Shown here piece by piece: positions 31,015-42,466 of a DNA stretch of 59,923 bases. Positions within the stretch are counted from its first letter, which is position 1, and the number at the start of each line of letters is the position of its first letter. Made by a program: the position numbers and the translations under genes. This DNA is from Psilocybe azurescens (lineage: Eukaryota; Basidiomycota; Agaricomycetes; Agaricales; Agrocybaceae). The notes beneath the pieces were generated by a model that was not told the origin of the DNA, ran no database searches, and saw only the letters and a program-made list of their open reading frames with translations. The DNA is taken from contig JAJIRX010000974.1 in the NCBI GenBank assembly GCA_023853785.1, forward strand, positions 1 through 59,923, read 5' to 3'.

Positions 31015-34000
31015 TCAGCAATGATGGCCAATTGATGCCACATCGTGGCCTGCCGGTGTGCATAAGCAACGGCTCCGGGCTGAAGCGGAGCCAATTCCCG
31101 CCCCCGGTGCCGATGCCGCTGACTTCCACCACCGGCTTTTGTTTAAGAAATAGGACACGGTCCACTGCATCTCATATGAAATGAGTATCTTCTCCTCATC
31201 CCATCATTGAAATTGTGCCCTTGCGCGAAGCCAATGAACACGTTTGACTGCTATGATTTAGAACTTCGTAACACCCAGTGATGAAAACAACTTACACTCA
31301 AGGATGGTTGCCGGATCCGTTTCTTCTTCCATACCTAAGTCGCCTTCGTCTTCCCCCCGGGATTCGAACGGCACCGGGCTCGGCATCCTGTCCACGCATT
31401 CGGGGCAAAGGCGTTGGCTCACAGAATGCCAAATCCACGATAGTCTAAGTGTAGTGGAGCCGGAAAGATTTGGATTCAAAATCATAGTGCTTCCTCTAAC
31501 ATCTTCCTTCTTCAGGATACGTAGTTTGCGCGAGGGTGATATTATCTGCACCGAGGGCGGATCAGCTTGGCGCGGCAATGAGTATACACCTGGGAGTGAA
31601 AAGATATCCTGTGGTTAGCTGCTTTGATTGTTGTCCGGGCCCGGGTCCGGACCCCCTTGTTGGGGCATCCCTATAAACGCTTGAATATAAGAAGGACTTT
31701 TCTGCAATGAGCTCGCGAATCTGGTCAAGATGGCCGGTAGCTTGTTTGATTCGTGCTTTGAGTTCCGGCGTCATTGTAACTGTCGCTGCAATTACCATTG
31801 GATGGTAGACATAGTATGTGTAGGTGAATGTCGTCGTTGAGTTCCGTGGCAACGGGTCGGGTCGGGATATCATCCCCGTCTTCCCATATATCCAAAGGCT
31901 GGTCCAGTAAAATAACACTCTGACCAGATATCTGCAGGACCCCTGCAAGACCTTGCAAGTGGGTGAGCTGTGTCATCTCCGCAGCTAATTCCTCTCGTAA
32001 TTTGTTCATTTTATCTCTATCGTCAATGCGATCCTCGTTAATCAAGCGCCGTGTTCTAATTCGAATATCCAACCTTAAGCCCGTTAAATTGATAAATAAC
32101 TACGAAGGAAATGAATCTCAACTCACTGTTTTTCTTCCACCAGCAGCGCAAATTCCAACCATGATTCAATGGGGGACAAGATCTGGGGCGGGGCGGTGTT
32201 CGTGCTGGAGGTACTGTCCCCTCTGGTCCCGAGGTCGGCCAGACGTTTGGCAGCATATACATCCATAGCCTTGGGGTTATCCAGTCGCTGGGCTTCCGCC
32301 TCTTCAATTTGCTTTGTCCACATTTCAACCGTGTCAGGCCCGGCTGCGGCGCTTGACTTTCATAAAGCAGTTGTGGAACCTTTCTCGGTGTAGGTCCGCT
32401 TCTACAAATCGTTTGGATAGATACTTCCAGATTCCCAAAGCCTTTTTATGATTCGAATCGCAAGCATGATCATCGAGAAGCTCCGCACGATGAGCTAGAG
32501 TTGCTGTCCATGCCGCCCGGGAGATTGGATTCAAGTTTGACCAGAGTGATTCCAATATTTCACTGCAAACTGTAGCCGTGCCCGGAATAAAAGTCGGAGT
32601 GTATCGGAAAAAACATTCGACTTTGTGGGCATGGATGTGAAACATCCCAATGGCTCGGTCAAGCTTTAGACCCGGCGGAAGCAAGTGTCCAATTCGTTGC
32701 AGCAGGTAAATAAAGTATTGACATATAATGTCATATATCACCGTTGCCCTTGGTCCGGGTGAACCATAGTGGAAGCCAGGGCCATTAGAAAGGAAAAATC
32801 GACGTTTTTTTGCTGTTCACCCTTGAAAAGATCGGCCATAGAATTTGGGGCGAAGCATCCATGTCGTGCACACGCAAATGCCACAATTCCAGTGATGTCG
32901 TAGGCGGATGAGGCAATAAGTGCGTTCTTGATAGCTTTAAATGTGTTCTCACAAGGCGCGCCCTGTGAAACTGTTTAGCTGGGTCGGAACAGGGGCGGGT
33001 CGGCACCGGCACCGGCCACTCACAGTCAATCTTTCTATAGCATGTCGCAAGTATGAATCATACTCTGCACGCACTGGAATCATACCTCCTCCTTCCGAAA
33101 GCCATATATCCTGAGACGGCTTCTCTGTCCAAACATGGTCTGCCTTGAAATTTCCATCAGCAACAAATATTCGTTTATATACCCAACGGTTTGGGTCGTC
33201 TTTCCAGTTGTCCGGCAGGTTAAGTCCGACCTGTGGACATGCCGGGCAGTAATTTGCGAGTTCCCCTTTCCGGACTTCTGTCGCACCCCTACCATTGTGA
33301 CCAGCAAATCCCGACCACTTGAGTTTTTCATCCATCGCCATAGACGTGTCATACGTCAAAATTCGTTGTATAGATCAACAACACTGGAGGGAGCAATGGG
33401 GTTTGTTAACCGGGCGCCAATAAATTGTAAAATTGATACGCTGATGCCTTGAGTTCAAGATTTGAAAGACGGAAGCAATCGAGCATTTGAGCTGAAAACA
33501 ATGTCCGGATGTGATAGAAGCTCGTTGGAATCAATCTGCTTGCCATGAGATCAAGGGGAAGAATTTCAGCCCCTTGACATGAACAAGACACCATGGCCAA
33601 GTGGTGAAGTCCATTCGTATGAACGACACGGATGTATGAATTATTCAGGCCATCGGCACTCGGAATGCCACCGGAAGGGACTGTGGTTGGATCGTTATCT
33701 CCAATGTTCAGTGTTTCGAGATAGTCCGGAATATATTGGACATCGGCATCGGCATTAGTGACTTCTGTGGCATTGTCAGATTCCTCGTCCGGCACCGTTT
33801 CGTCTGGTAACGCTTCTGAACTGCCTTTCAGAGATTGCAGATAGAGATCAAACTGTTGATCATCCAAGTCATAATCGGTTGGTTGTGGCGTATCATCCCA
33901 TTCTTCCTGGTGATTACCTGCGTGCCTGTCATCGTGTTGGTTTGGACCCGGCCCCGGCCCCAGCCCCGCTTTCTCAAATCCTGAACCCTGTTGCCGGAGT

Positions 34001-34787
34001 TCTGCCTGCTCCCTCTCATCTTTGGGCCGCTCCAACGACTCCAAATACTTTGTCTGGAATTCGAGGGCTGTGCAGAGAGGATTACCCTTGTGATGTGGTA
34101 TTAGAAGGTAGCTTCCGACTTCCCAAAGCTCAGCTTTAGCGGAAATGAGAACCAGTCCAACGTTGAATCCTGTGCATAGGATTGTCTTGATGTGTCTCAC
34201 GCATGCAAGACCTGCACAACATTACAGGCATACTGCAGTCTTGACAACACCATACCGCCCGGAGGTTTGAAGCACAGTGAATGCACTCAGAGAGCTCAGG
34301 TCGGAGTGATTCCCGGCTGAGCAATGCCTCTAGTAAATTGTCTATTCTCTCAACAAACTGCAATATATAATCCCGTTGTGTCTTTTATGCGGTCAGAACA
34401 CAAATTAAATGGACATATTTAAAGCAGTCTAACCTTCCATGTTTTTGGTTCTACAACGGAGTCATCCACTTCCAAATCCATGTCATAAAATGGATTGCCT
34501 TCAATATCTGGAGTCATGTCTGTTGATGCGGAAGGCCCAGCAGTAGGATCTGTCGGTTCACGTTCCAGGGCGACTGCATATTTTTGTCTTGACTTCGCCC
34601 CATTCCGTGTGACGGTTTTTCTTGTTTCATATGTAATAGCGGGCGGCAGCCCTCGGACGTCCCCCTTCACGCAATACATTTCGGCGTGCCTCTTTTTTGT
34701 TTTTGCCTTTGAGAGGGCATTGAGAGACAGAGACAGAAAGTCGTTGTAATATTGCATATGAAAATTTACCAGATATAACCGCATCAT
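31015..34787 (-). CDS. KDZ transposase, CxC2 type
   Basis: Exon 1 (ATG at 34787) is basic then acidic. The next exon holds the CxC2 cysteine cluster: CIHCASNLRAVWCCQDC, VMLCRSCMRETHQDNPMHRI and RWTGSHF. Then come VGLVLISAKAELW, an acidic linker, IRVVHTNGLHHLAMVSCSCQ and FYHIRTLFSAQMLDCFRLSN. The transposase core follows: NYCPACPQVGLNLPDNW, FVADGNFKADHVW (first acidic residue), a middle exon, MIYDIICQYFIYLLQR, IGMFHIHAHKVECFFRYTP, SEILESLWSNLNPIS (likely catalytic Glu) and AELLDDHACDSNHKK. The tail has coiled-coil exons, LSWIWHSV and RVHWLRARAQF. A TGA at 31204-31206 stands where the family has an arginine before WDEE, just short of the normal end. The enzyme acts on DNA in the nucleus; its RNase H-like fold is known for the family. 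Exon limits are approximate. Confidence 0.85.
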
Positions 34788-34912
34788 GGGTTATCCGGAT
34801 CTAGACCACATCTGGTATCCTATTTGAAATCATATGTTGAAAATTTCCATCCGATTGAAGCTTCCCTTACGTGCATCTTTATCGTTCCGCCTACTCCACA
34901 TTTGTTGCGAAT
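34788..34912. promoter_or_regulatory. Short divergent promoter between transposase and gene 2
   Basis: Only 125 bases separate the two opposed start codons. AT-rich stretches are present but no specific factor site can be named. A shared, bidirectional promoter is inferred from the arrangement alone. Confidence 0.4.
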
Positions 34913-37719
34913 ATGGACTCTGCAACTATCGAACTTCCTCCTGCCCCACCAAACATATCCTCCAGTGATGTGCATCCCGAGGATGTGGACGACAATATCG
35001 GTCCAATCCCCAATCCTGTCACTCCCAATTTTCTTGTTCGTCCAGACCGGCATCAAGTTGTCTATAATGCTGAAGAACGGAAAGTACTTGACGCCCATAA
35101 AGAACGGTATCTGGCATCAAGATCGATGGAGGAACGCAAAGCGTTGCAAAGATGTACATTTGCCTGCTATATTTCAGTACTGGGACAGTATAGGGCATGA
35201 TATTGGAGACTCACGAACACAAGCCAGGGTACGTTCAACTTTCATTTTATTCCGAAAGTTAGAGTTTAAATGTTCTAAAAATACATTTGGGGCGCCTTTT
35301 TCGGACTGTCAACATTATATAGAAACTAGTCGCTTGGATACAAAACACATGGCGAGGAACTAAAATCGCAGAAACTGTAATTGCCGGGCAGCAATGAAAA
35401 AGACCGAAGTTCTATGGCAGACACGCAAAGAAGATGTTTTTGCAGAGATCGCAAGGCTGATGGGACTCGATTCCGCATCCACCCAAACGCCAAATTGGTT
35501 TGCCTTCCGTATGAAGGCCTTGGGAAATATCCTGCTGCACATGTCGGCATTAGAGCTGGAACAATTAGATAGAAAAGGAGAAGCAATTGTGTCCACAGCA
35601 AATCAGGGCCGAGGACAGACGACAACTGTCAGTTATATGCTTCTTTGTTGCAAACTGAATTAATGTTTATAACAGGCTGGCCAAAAAAATGCCATTCCAC
35701 GGTTCTCAAAAGCCGCAAAAAGTCACTGGAATGAGATGGGCGTTTTGGCCCTTTCATTTGTGGCGTACACCGACTCGTCAGGCAAGCTTGTTGTTCAAGT
35801 GTGAGCAATTCTCCCTTCTCCGGCGCACTGCTGGGCCGGGCCGGACATTCTTATCCCAATTTTATAGTCACGACCAGATGGCGGAACTTATGGAGGTTGA
35901 TGCCCCACTGTTTGAAAGTGAATACAAGCCTCAGGTTCATGAAATGAAGCTATATGTCATGGAATATATAACGAAAATGAAACGGATCTTGAACCCTGGA
36001 CCTCAACCATGGAAGCAGCCTGGCCGGCGGCAATGATGGCTGGGATCTCAGTCTCCAATTTGACGGCGCCGGATTCCCCATCCTGCCTCAGGGATTGGAC
36101 ACGAAGTCCGGTAATCTGCCCATCAAGAAAGAACTTCGATGAGATGATTAGGAAATACCTTGCCAAACATTACAGTGAGTACGCCTCATAACTTTGCTGG
36201 GACTGTTCAACTGAATTCCGCCTAGAGCTGGCAACGCGCGGACAAAGGGGAGCATGTCCCGTACAAACAGGTACAAGAACATCAGGCCCAGTTTATATTA
36301 CCGGAATATCTACCCCGTGGATTTGAAATGAAGGACCCACGGGACTTGACATTGCTAAATCTGATATCATTGATAGACCACATTTTGGGGAGACAGGAAA
36401 CACATCCTATCAGTCATGTCTTCCGCTTTTCAATGGTCAATGCCAAATGAAAGGGTTATGAACCTATCCGAACACATTATCCTGACGAAGACAGGAGCGA
36501 AGGCTCACCCGAACCCGACCCGAACCCGGACTCAGACTCAGCACCCACCACAGGGAAACAGTCCAAAAAACAAAGAAAAGAGCAAGGCAGGGAAAGGTAA
36601 ACACATTGCTCAACCCGATGGGCAGAGTGTATTCAGACTGGGAGATAACCTCTTACAAATGAGTCCTGACTCCAATTCCAACCCGGAGCTATCGGAATAC
36701 GTATCCCGGACCATTGACAAAGGCAAAGGGAAAGCCATTGGACCGGACCCAGATATTCAACTCGGTGTAATACAAGAGGCTATGGAGTCGTTGAATGACC
36801 CAGTCTCACATCATTTTTTGCTGCAGCTTTATCCGGACAGCGACAGCCATGCTCAACATGTAAACCTGAACGCATGGGACTGGGGCACAAATTCTGCCCC
36901 CTACCAGGATAGAACATATAATGCCGGGGTCTACCCCGATATACATTACAATGCAGGTTTAACAGTCGCCGATTCTTATTCCACTGGCTCATCCAACGCC
37001 AAAGCAACCCAAGGGCCCCTGAACGCCGATCCTGACGGGCGGACTTGACGACATGGAGTATTTCAGAAGATTTAGTGCCAGCCAAAATCCACTCTACAAC
37101 AGCGGGGTAGATTATCAATTTCGGGATGCACATACGGAACCCTTCATGTCCAATACCAATGTCTATTCCTTGTCACTTACCATGCCCACCCCGTTGCCCT
37201 GTCCGGTGCCGACAGAACAGTCACCCCAATTAAACACCGGGACCGCTTCGATCCCCGCTGGTATGTTGACATACCCGGTGAAGCCGCCGGTCCCAATACT
37301 GGCACCGGCACAGACACATTGAAGGTGCCAGACAACTCTACTGCCGCACCGATTGTCAATCTTCCTCAAAGTAATCAAGCAGAACAGAATAAAAGTACGA
37401 CATTGCGTTCTTCAAGCGGTGAAGTAGCTGGATATGAAGTGTTATCTCATTTAGCAGAGTTGCTGGTCGTTGACCCTTGCAACATAACGGGTCCCTTGCC
37501 GGGGGGTCAACCCCGTAGCCGGAGCCGGCCGGACCCGCAACATGTATTGGGCCCAACAACTCCATAGTTATGCCAATTGTCGAACCTCTTCATGATCGAA
37601 ACCCCAAACACGGTGGGAAAAGAGCAGTCCGGGCATCGGACATTTTGGCATTACTTGAGTCCGAGTCAGATAAACTTCGGGTAAATGGCCCGGCGAAAAT
37701 GCGCAAGGTCCGGGAATAA
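34913..37719 (+). CDS. KDZ element gene 2: unknown plus-strand gene
   Basis: The ATG at 34913 opens ATIELPPAPPNISSSDVHPE and RHQVVYNAEERKVLDAHKER. After short introns come FQYWDSIGHDIGDSRTQAR, KLVAWIQNTWRGTKIAETVI, TRKEDVFAEIARLMGLDSA, LGNILLHMSALELEQLDRKG, FSKAAKSHWNEMGVLALSFV and VAYTDSSGKLVVQV. Later come NFDEMIRKYLAKHY and FILPEYLPRGFEMKDPRDLT, then an acidic-basic region (KQSKKQRKEQ) and a long Ser/Pro-rich part. The end reads VRASDILALLESESDKLRVN and stops at 37719. I recall similar proteins beside KDZ transposases in other mushrooms, but cannot name a domain. Frame breaks occur near 35150, 35395, 35975 and 36447. It diverges from the transposase gene with about 125 bases between the ATGs, so the two may share a promoter. 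Confidence 0.55.
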
Positions 37720-37937
37720 TATTCCGCACTCTTACCTTTTTCTTTTGATTCTTACATTTCACTCTTTGTACACACAAAAAAATGTGACATAGTATAGTAA
37801 CAAAAAGCATAGAAGTTCCCAAGAAAATACAAAAACTGTTTATATAACACGAAAAGGGAGAGCTGCTTAATGTATTGTTCAAAAAAGTCCCGGCACCAGC
37901 AATGCGGGCGCAATCCAATGTCCGGCATAGCATACCT
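37720..37937. other. 3' spacer between convergent genes 2 and 3
   Basis: AT-rich sequence between two convergent stop codons. It presumably holds both polyadenylation regions. No gene is seen. Confidence 0.4.
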
Positions 37938-40609
37938 CTACTCTTCATCCATCTCATCATCAGTGGTATGGTCCACCAGAGGACCCCGACCATGGAGGGG
38001 CTGACAGGTGTGGGCCTCCGTACTATCACAATGGGTTGTTGTGAATCGCCGGCCGGGGTAGGCGGGGCGGGGGCGGGAACTGGGACCAGGTGCATTTTCT
38101 GAACCCGACGAGGCCACTGGGAGAGATGGCTGAGATGTTGATGACCCCGGTGACGCTGTTACAGGTGTTGAGATCTCCGCGGGCAGTGCCATCTCAACAT
38201 CCTCGGTAGGAACAGATTGCACGTTCGAAGAACCTGGAATATAACGCCAAATGACGTTGCCAGTGATGTTGTGATAAATACAACCGTGGATTGGACGGTT
38301 GGGATCGGACTTACAAAGAATATAAGGATCCGCTCCCAGCTCCGGACTGGCTCCGGAAGACCTGCCAGCGGTCGATGACAAGTCGATGGGTTCTACGGGG
38401 AGGGTGGCAGCAGTCTCAGATTCGTGCGCAGGATTAGGCATGGCCGCGGATGTGACAGTGGGCGCAGTGGGCGATAGTGGGCGCAGTGGGCACAGTGGGG
38501 CGCAGCAAAGCGTAACGGGGGAAGCATGGTTAGCGAGGGAAGTGGGCGGTAGCAGAGGCAGTGGGGAAGCGATATCAGAGGGTGGCACCGATTGGCACTC
38601 GACAATAAGTGTAGGGTTGACAGATGAGAAAAGAGGAACAAAGGCCTGCGGAGAAGCAGAGGCGGGGGAGGAACAGAGGGTTGGAGAGGAAGAGATGCCG
38701 TTCCGGACCCGGAAATTGCTCCGGCGCTGCCCCCGGACGCATACTCTTGGGTGGATGCTCGCTCTAGCTTACCAACCCGCTTCTTAACGCTTTCTATCAA
38801 GTTAAACAAATTCCCGATTTCTTCATCGAAGGCTTGAATAACCGCTGCGTTCTTCTTCACCTGCTGTCAGGACTTGTCAAAGGCCCGGCTGTTCTGGGCC
38901 ATCTGATCCTCTAACTTCTCAATTTGATCCTCCAGCAGTGGGAGAATCTCGTTGAGCGCCTTCCAACGTTTAATATCCTCAGCGGTTATGCCTAAAAGTA
39001 AAGTCAACAGTCTGAACCCCATGTGAACGGTTGTGCTTACCCGCTAACGCCAGATTAAATGCCGGTCCCGGTGCCGACCCGGATACGGGCATTTTATCGT
39101 CCACTCTGACGTTTTCTTCGCCGGCTCCTTTCCCTTCCCCTTCCCCTTCCCTTGCCTTTCTTTCCATCTTCTTGAGACCAGATCGACATGCTTTATGCGC
39201 CAAAGCGCATTGATAGCAAGACCCTCTGCTCCTTTTGCCTGCTACCTGCACATTCCAAGCCCTTCCGCTTGCAACGCAAACATTTCACTGTGAACACGCG
39301 TTTCGGTTGCAATGGGGGGCAGGGCGAAGCTTCTGATCTGGGTGCCTGCCCGGACCCGAGATCCCGGCAAAGCCTTAGTGACGGCGGGATCATCATTGTC
39401 GTGATCCTCTTCGCTTTCGTCGCTGCTGTCGCCGTCGTTGTCGTCTTCGTCGTTGTCGTCGCCGCCGGGCGTCATCGTCCGCTGTCGTCATCTTCAGTCG
39501 CCTGCTCGATGTCCCGCTTGCGCTTCTTGGCCAAATTCTGCCCGGGATGACGATCTGTTTGCGAGGCTGTCCCGTCCCGCATATCTTTGTCCTCGCGCTC
39601 CGGACAATGTTCCTGTGACGACTTTCCTTCCTTCACGGCGATTGACATTTTGGATAGTAGAATGGACGGGGGGGCGGATGGGACGAGATGTTGAGGGGGT
39701 GGCGGGGGTGCGATTTGCCTGTATTGCTGCGATGTCGCTGGTTCGGGCTCATCGAATATCTGTAAGGCCAAAATATGGTGTTGCATACCAGTTGACAACG
39801 TAGCTGCCTTGGGTTTGGTTCGGGACTTGATCCCGACGTTGCTTGAGGTTTTGGCTGTCCCTTCGATCCTGAGGCCTCTTCCGGGCCCGGCCCACTCATC
39901 CGGGATTTGGGTTTGGGCATCGCCCGGGGGGCGAGGGCGGATCGGGTTGGTGTTCACCTGCATAATGTTTGTTGGGGAGGTCGGACTGCGTGGTCGGGCG
40001 GGGGTAGGGACAGAGGTAGCGGCCGGAACCGGACCCGGGGCGGGATTCAGCCCGGTACTTCTCCTGACGGTTCCTTCAGCCCACTCCAATACCTGCCTGT
40101 GTTGGCCGTGCATTCTCTCTTAATCTCTCCTCCCCATCTGACTCTATCCAGGCCTTCTCTCGTATGAGTCGGACTGAGCCCGCATTTCCTGAGTCCTTCT
40201 CTACGGTGGGTGCGTCACCACTTCCTTCAACTGGTGCAGATGCTGCGTGGGATTGTTGTCTCCATTCACCACGAGGTATGTTGTATTTTGCAGAGAATCT
40301 GGCTGGGTCAAAATTCGGGTCCTTCAACGTGGTGTAATATTCCATGGCCGGCTTCCAGAAAAACAGGTGCAGGTGCGTGCTCAATGTCTCCGGGAATACC
40401 TTATTTTCTTTCGCCAGCAAAACATTTCTCTGAAATTTTGATTTGAATATTGTTATCGTCAAGAAAATTTGCACTCACCAATCCTCTCCTCTGCGCTTTG
40501 AGAGCTCCAAGATATTCCCATTCTCTGCACCCTCCTTGATCAAGTTATTGAGGTGCACGATGGAAACGGCGAAGGCTTCGGAGTTTGCGAAGATGTTGTT
40601 GTTGGACAT
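37938..40609 (-). CDS. KDZ element gene 3: Cys-cluster protein with coiled coil
   Basis: The ATG at 40609 opens SNNNIFANSEAFAVSIVHLN and ENGNILELSKRRGED. A GTGAGT intron follows, then FPETLSTHLHLFFWKPAMEY, a proline-rich region, an acidic stretch and a basic one (KKRKRDIEQATEDDDSG). Next is a paired cysteine cluster: VKCLRCKRKGLECAGSRQK, then SCYQCALAHKACRSGLKK, with CxxC spacing as in small DNA-binding fungal zinc modules. A coiled coil follows (EILPLLEDQIEKLEDQM, EIGNLFNLIESVKKRVGKLE) and a Ser/Pro-rich end, DHTTDDEMDEE, stop at 37938. DNA binding in the nucleus is plausible. The two halves of the Cys cluster lie in different frames (shift near 39235), and other junctions are unresolved. 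Confidence 0.5.
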
Positions 40610-40833
40610 CGTGGTTAAGGAACTTAGCAGCAGGGGCCGGGATTTGGACGTGAAGATGAGCGGATCGGCACTGGGATGTTACGGTAATAGAACAGGGTAG
40701 CGTGAAAAATTAGAATGATCGCAAACATCAACCAGCCATCAATATACCAAATAGGTATCAACACTGCAGCCACAGACACGCTATAGCCCCCTAAACACTC
40801 AGTGTCCGGATCGTGACTTACTTTTCAACCACC

Positions 40834-41566
40834 ATGCCTAACCCTGAGACATACATATCTGCAGTCCCAGAGGGCTATGTCCTGATTCCCCATTCGACAG
40901 AGAAGAATCAAGGATACCTCGTCCCGCAATTTATGGTTCCCGATGTCCTCCAGTCCTTTCAGGTACATCATGAAAAGCAAAAATGGAGACAGTCATGATG
41001 GAACGCAAAGTCAGTATAATCCGTCCCGGACCTGCCCCGGACCCGCTCCGTCCCGCGTTTCCAATACTAATATATACATGTATATTTCAATTTATCAGAG
41101 CTCTCAGGTGCATAACAGGCCATTTGTAGAGATTGCAGAAGAGCATATCAGGGTTCCTCCAAACCTGGTAAGTCTAATATCCGTGTTGGATCAGTATTAT
41201 TCTCATATTTATTAGGACTTGAGCAACGAGGAACGTCTCAACATTCATGCAGAAGTCATTGCAACTACGGACCGGCTCGGAGCGTCCTACAAGGATGCTG
41301 CAAATTGCTTGTATCTGGCCGAAGTCACAAAGCTGAAAGCGGTAGACCTACATAAGAAGGGTCTTGCTAATGAGTCACAGCGCATACAAAATGCTCTGAT
41401 TGAATTTGGACAAAAATATAGGGATTATGTGCATTCCGACACGAATGTAGCGGACGTAGATGTTGGTATTGGAGGATCAGAGACGGCATGGTCAGAAATG
41501 AATGCGACTAGCGTCCCGGAATATCATAGTTTGGGCAAGGGAAAGGGAAAGGGCCGGGTTGTCTAG
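40834..41566 (+). CDS. KDZ element gene 4: small intact unknown protein
   Basis: Exons 40834-40962, 41099-41167 and 41216-41566 join in phase 0 across GT-AG introns and encode 182 residues without any defect. Recognisable parts are EGYVLIPHSTEKNQGYLVPQ, VEIAEEHIRVPPNL, ERLNIHAEVIATTDRLGASY (start of a helical, possibly coiled region) and a glycine-lysine end, GKGKGKGRVV. No domain is known to me. It diverges from gene 3 with about 225 bases between the ATGs. The first intron carries copies of the element-wide GC-rich motif (41026-41056). Being intact in an otherwise damaged element makes it worth attention. Confidence 0.65.
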
Positions 41567-41923
41567 AAGTAGTCAAACTATCTTGTTTTATTTGTATAAA
41601 AAAGGACATTTTATAAAAGGAGAATACTATCGTTGAATGTACTGCGAAGACACAAATCGTCGTTTTGAATTGCTTGGGGAACGGCACCGGGTCCGGGTCG
41701 GATGCGGCATTTGCACTGACTTCCGTGTATATCCACACTGCCTTCCAACATGCAGTATGAATCCACCCCCGCACACTGTGCCGCTGCCGATCCCGACCCG
41801 TCAATATGTACCTTCAACACCTGGGCATGACTTCAGTTGTACAGAGGTGGTACCACTGAATTGTAATTCCTAGCGAGCATGGAATATCATTTTCAGGTCG
41901 CGCCAAAGTGAACATTCGGGTCG

Positions 41924-42088
41924 GACACGGGTCGGGCGCGGGTCGGAGAATTCGTTTACACCTACTCGCAAGGTTTATGTTACCCGTCACTGTCACTGTA
42001 TGGCAAAAACACGAGTTGGTACAACTATACAACTAATCGCCAGGCAAGGACCGAACACGGGTCGGACACGGGTCGGACACGGGTCGCA
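41924..42088. repeat. Arrays of the ACGGGTCGG motif near the right end
   Basis: CGGGTCGGACACGGGTCGG-type words form short tandem runs at 41924-41958 and 42051-42088. They are the densest representatives of a GC-rich motif scattered over the whole KDZ element. Confidence 0.7.
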
Positions 42089-42318
42089 GAGGGTATTTTT
42101 GCTGAACTTTAGACCGAATGAGAGACAGAAGAGGTATGGTTCCATGGACGTTAAAAATTTAGTGCAATTCAGCCCATAATGAGAAATATGCAATACGAAG
42201 TAAGAAGACCGTTGTCCGACCCGGGAAACGCGCAAACCATATCCTGCCCAGAATATTTCTTACAAGTGATGGATATATGGGGTATATTCATCATATGATC
42301 AGATTGCTTCTATTCACT

Positions 42319-42466
42319 GGCCCATATAATATGGTACAGTGTGGATTGCCATTTAAAGGCATGTTACATTGGGGCGGCTCAAAGGAATTATTGAATCCAT
42401 ATGGAATGCTACATTGTAACTGTACTTTGTATCATATACTATACTACAGTGTAATATCAGTATGTG
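42319..42466 (-). repeat. Right terminal inverted repeat of the KDZ element
   Basis: Read inward on the minus strand from 42466 it begins CACATACTGATATTACACTG and then follows the left end with scattered differences, including the shared CATATGGATTCAATAATTCC block. The outermost 20 bases are less alike than the inner part. Confidence 0.75.

Larger units (their letters stand above)
25828..42466. mobile_element. Giant KDZ-type DNA transposon, 16.6 kb
   Basis: Both ends are fixed by the interrupted F-box-like exon and its duplicated TTTGGAG. The ends are imperfect inverted repeats of about 145 bases. Inside are five genes: a minus-strand unknown gene with NMSDDDE-type repeats (30898-26631), the CxC2-type KDZ transposase (34787-31015), an unknown plus-strand gene (34913-37719), a minus-strand gene with paired Cys clusters (40609-37938) and a small intact plus-strand gene (40834-41566). 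KDZ (Kyakuja-Dileera-Zisupton) transposases are known from basidiomycetes, and Zisupton-type elements make 8-base duplications, which fits. The transposase has at least one nonsense codon and a nested element breaks the first gene, so this copy is probably immobile. Confidence 0.88.

Noticed and set aside
25828..42466. A TET/JBP dioxygenase gene carried by the KDZ element
   Set aside because: I looked because fungal KDZ elements are linked to such genes, but found no HxD...H iron-binding motif in coding context here.
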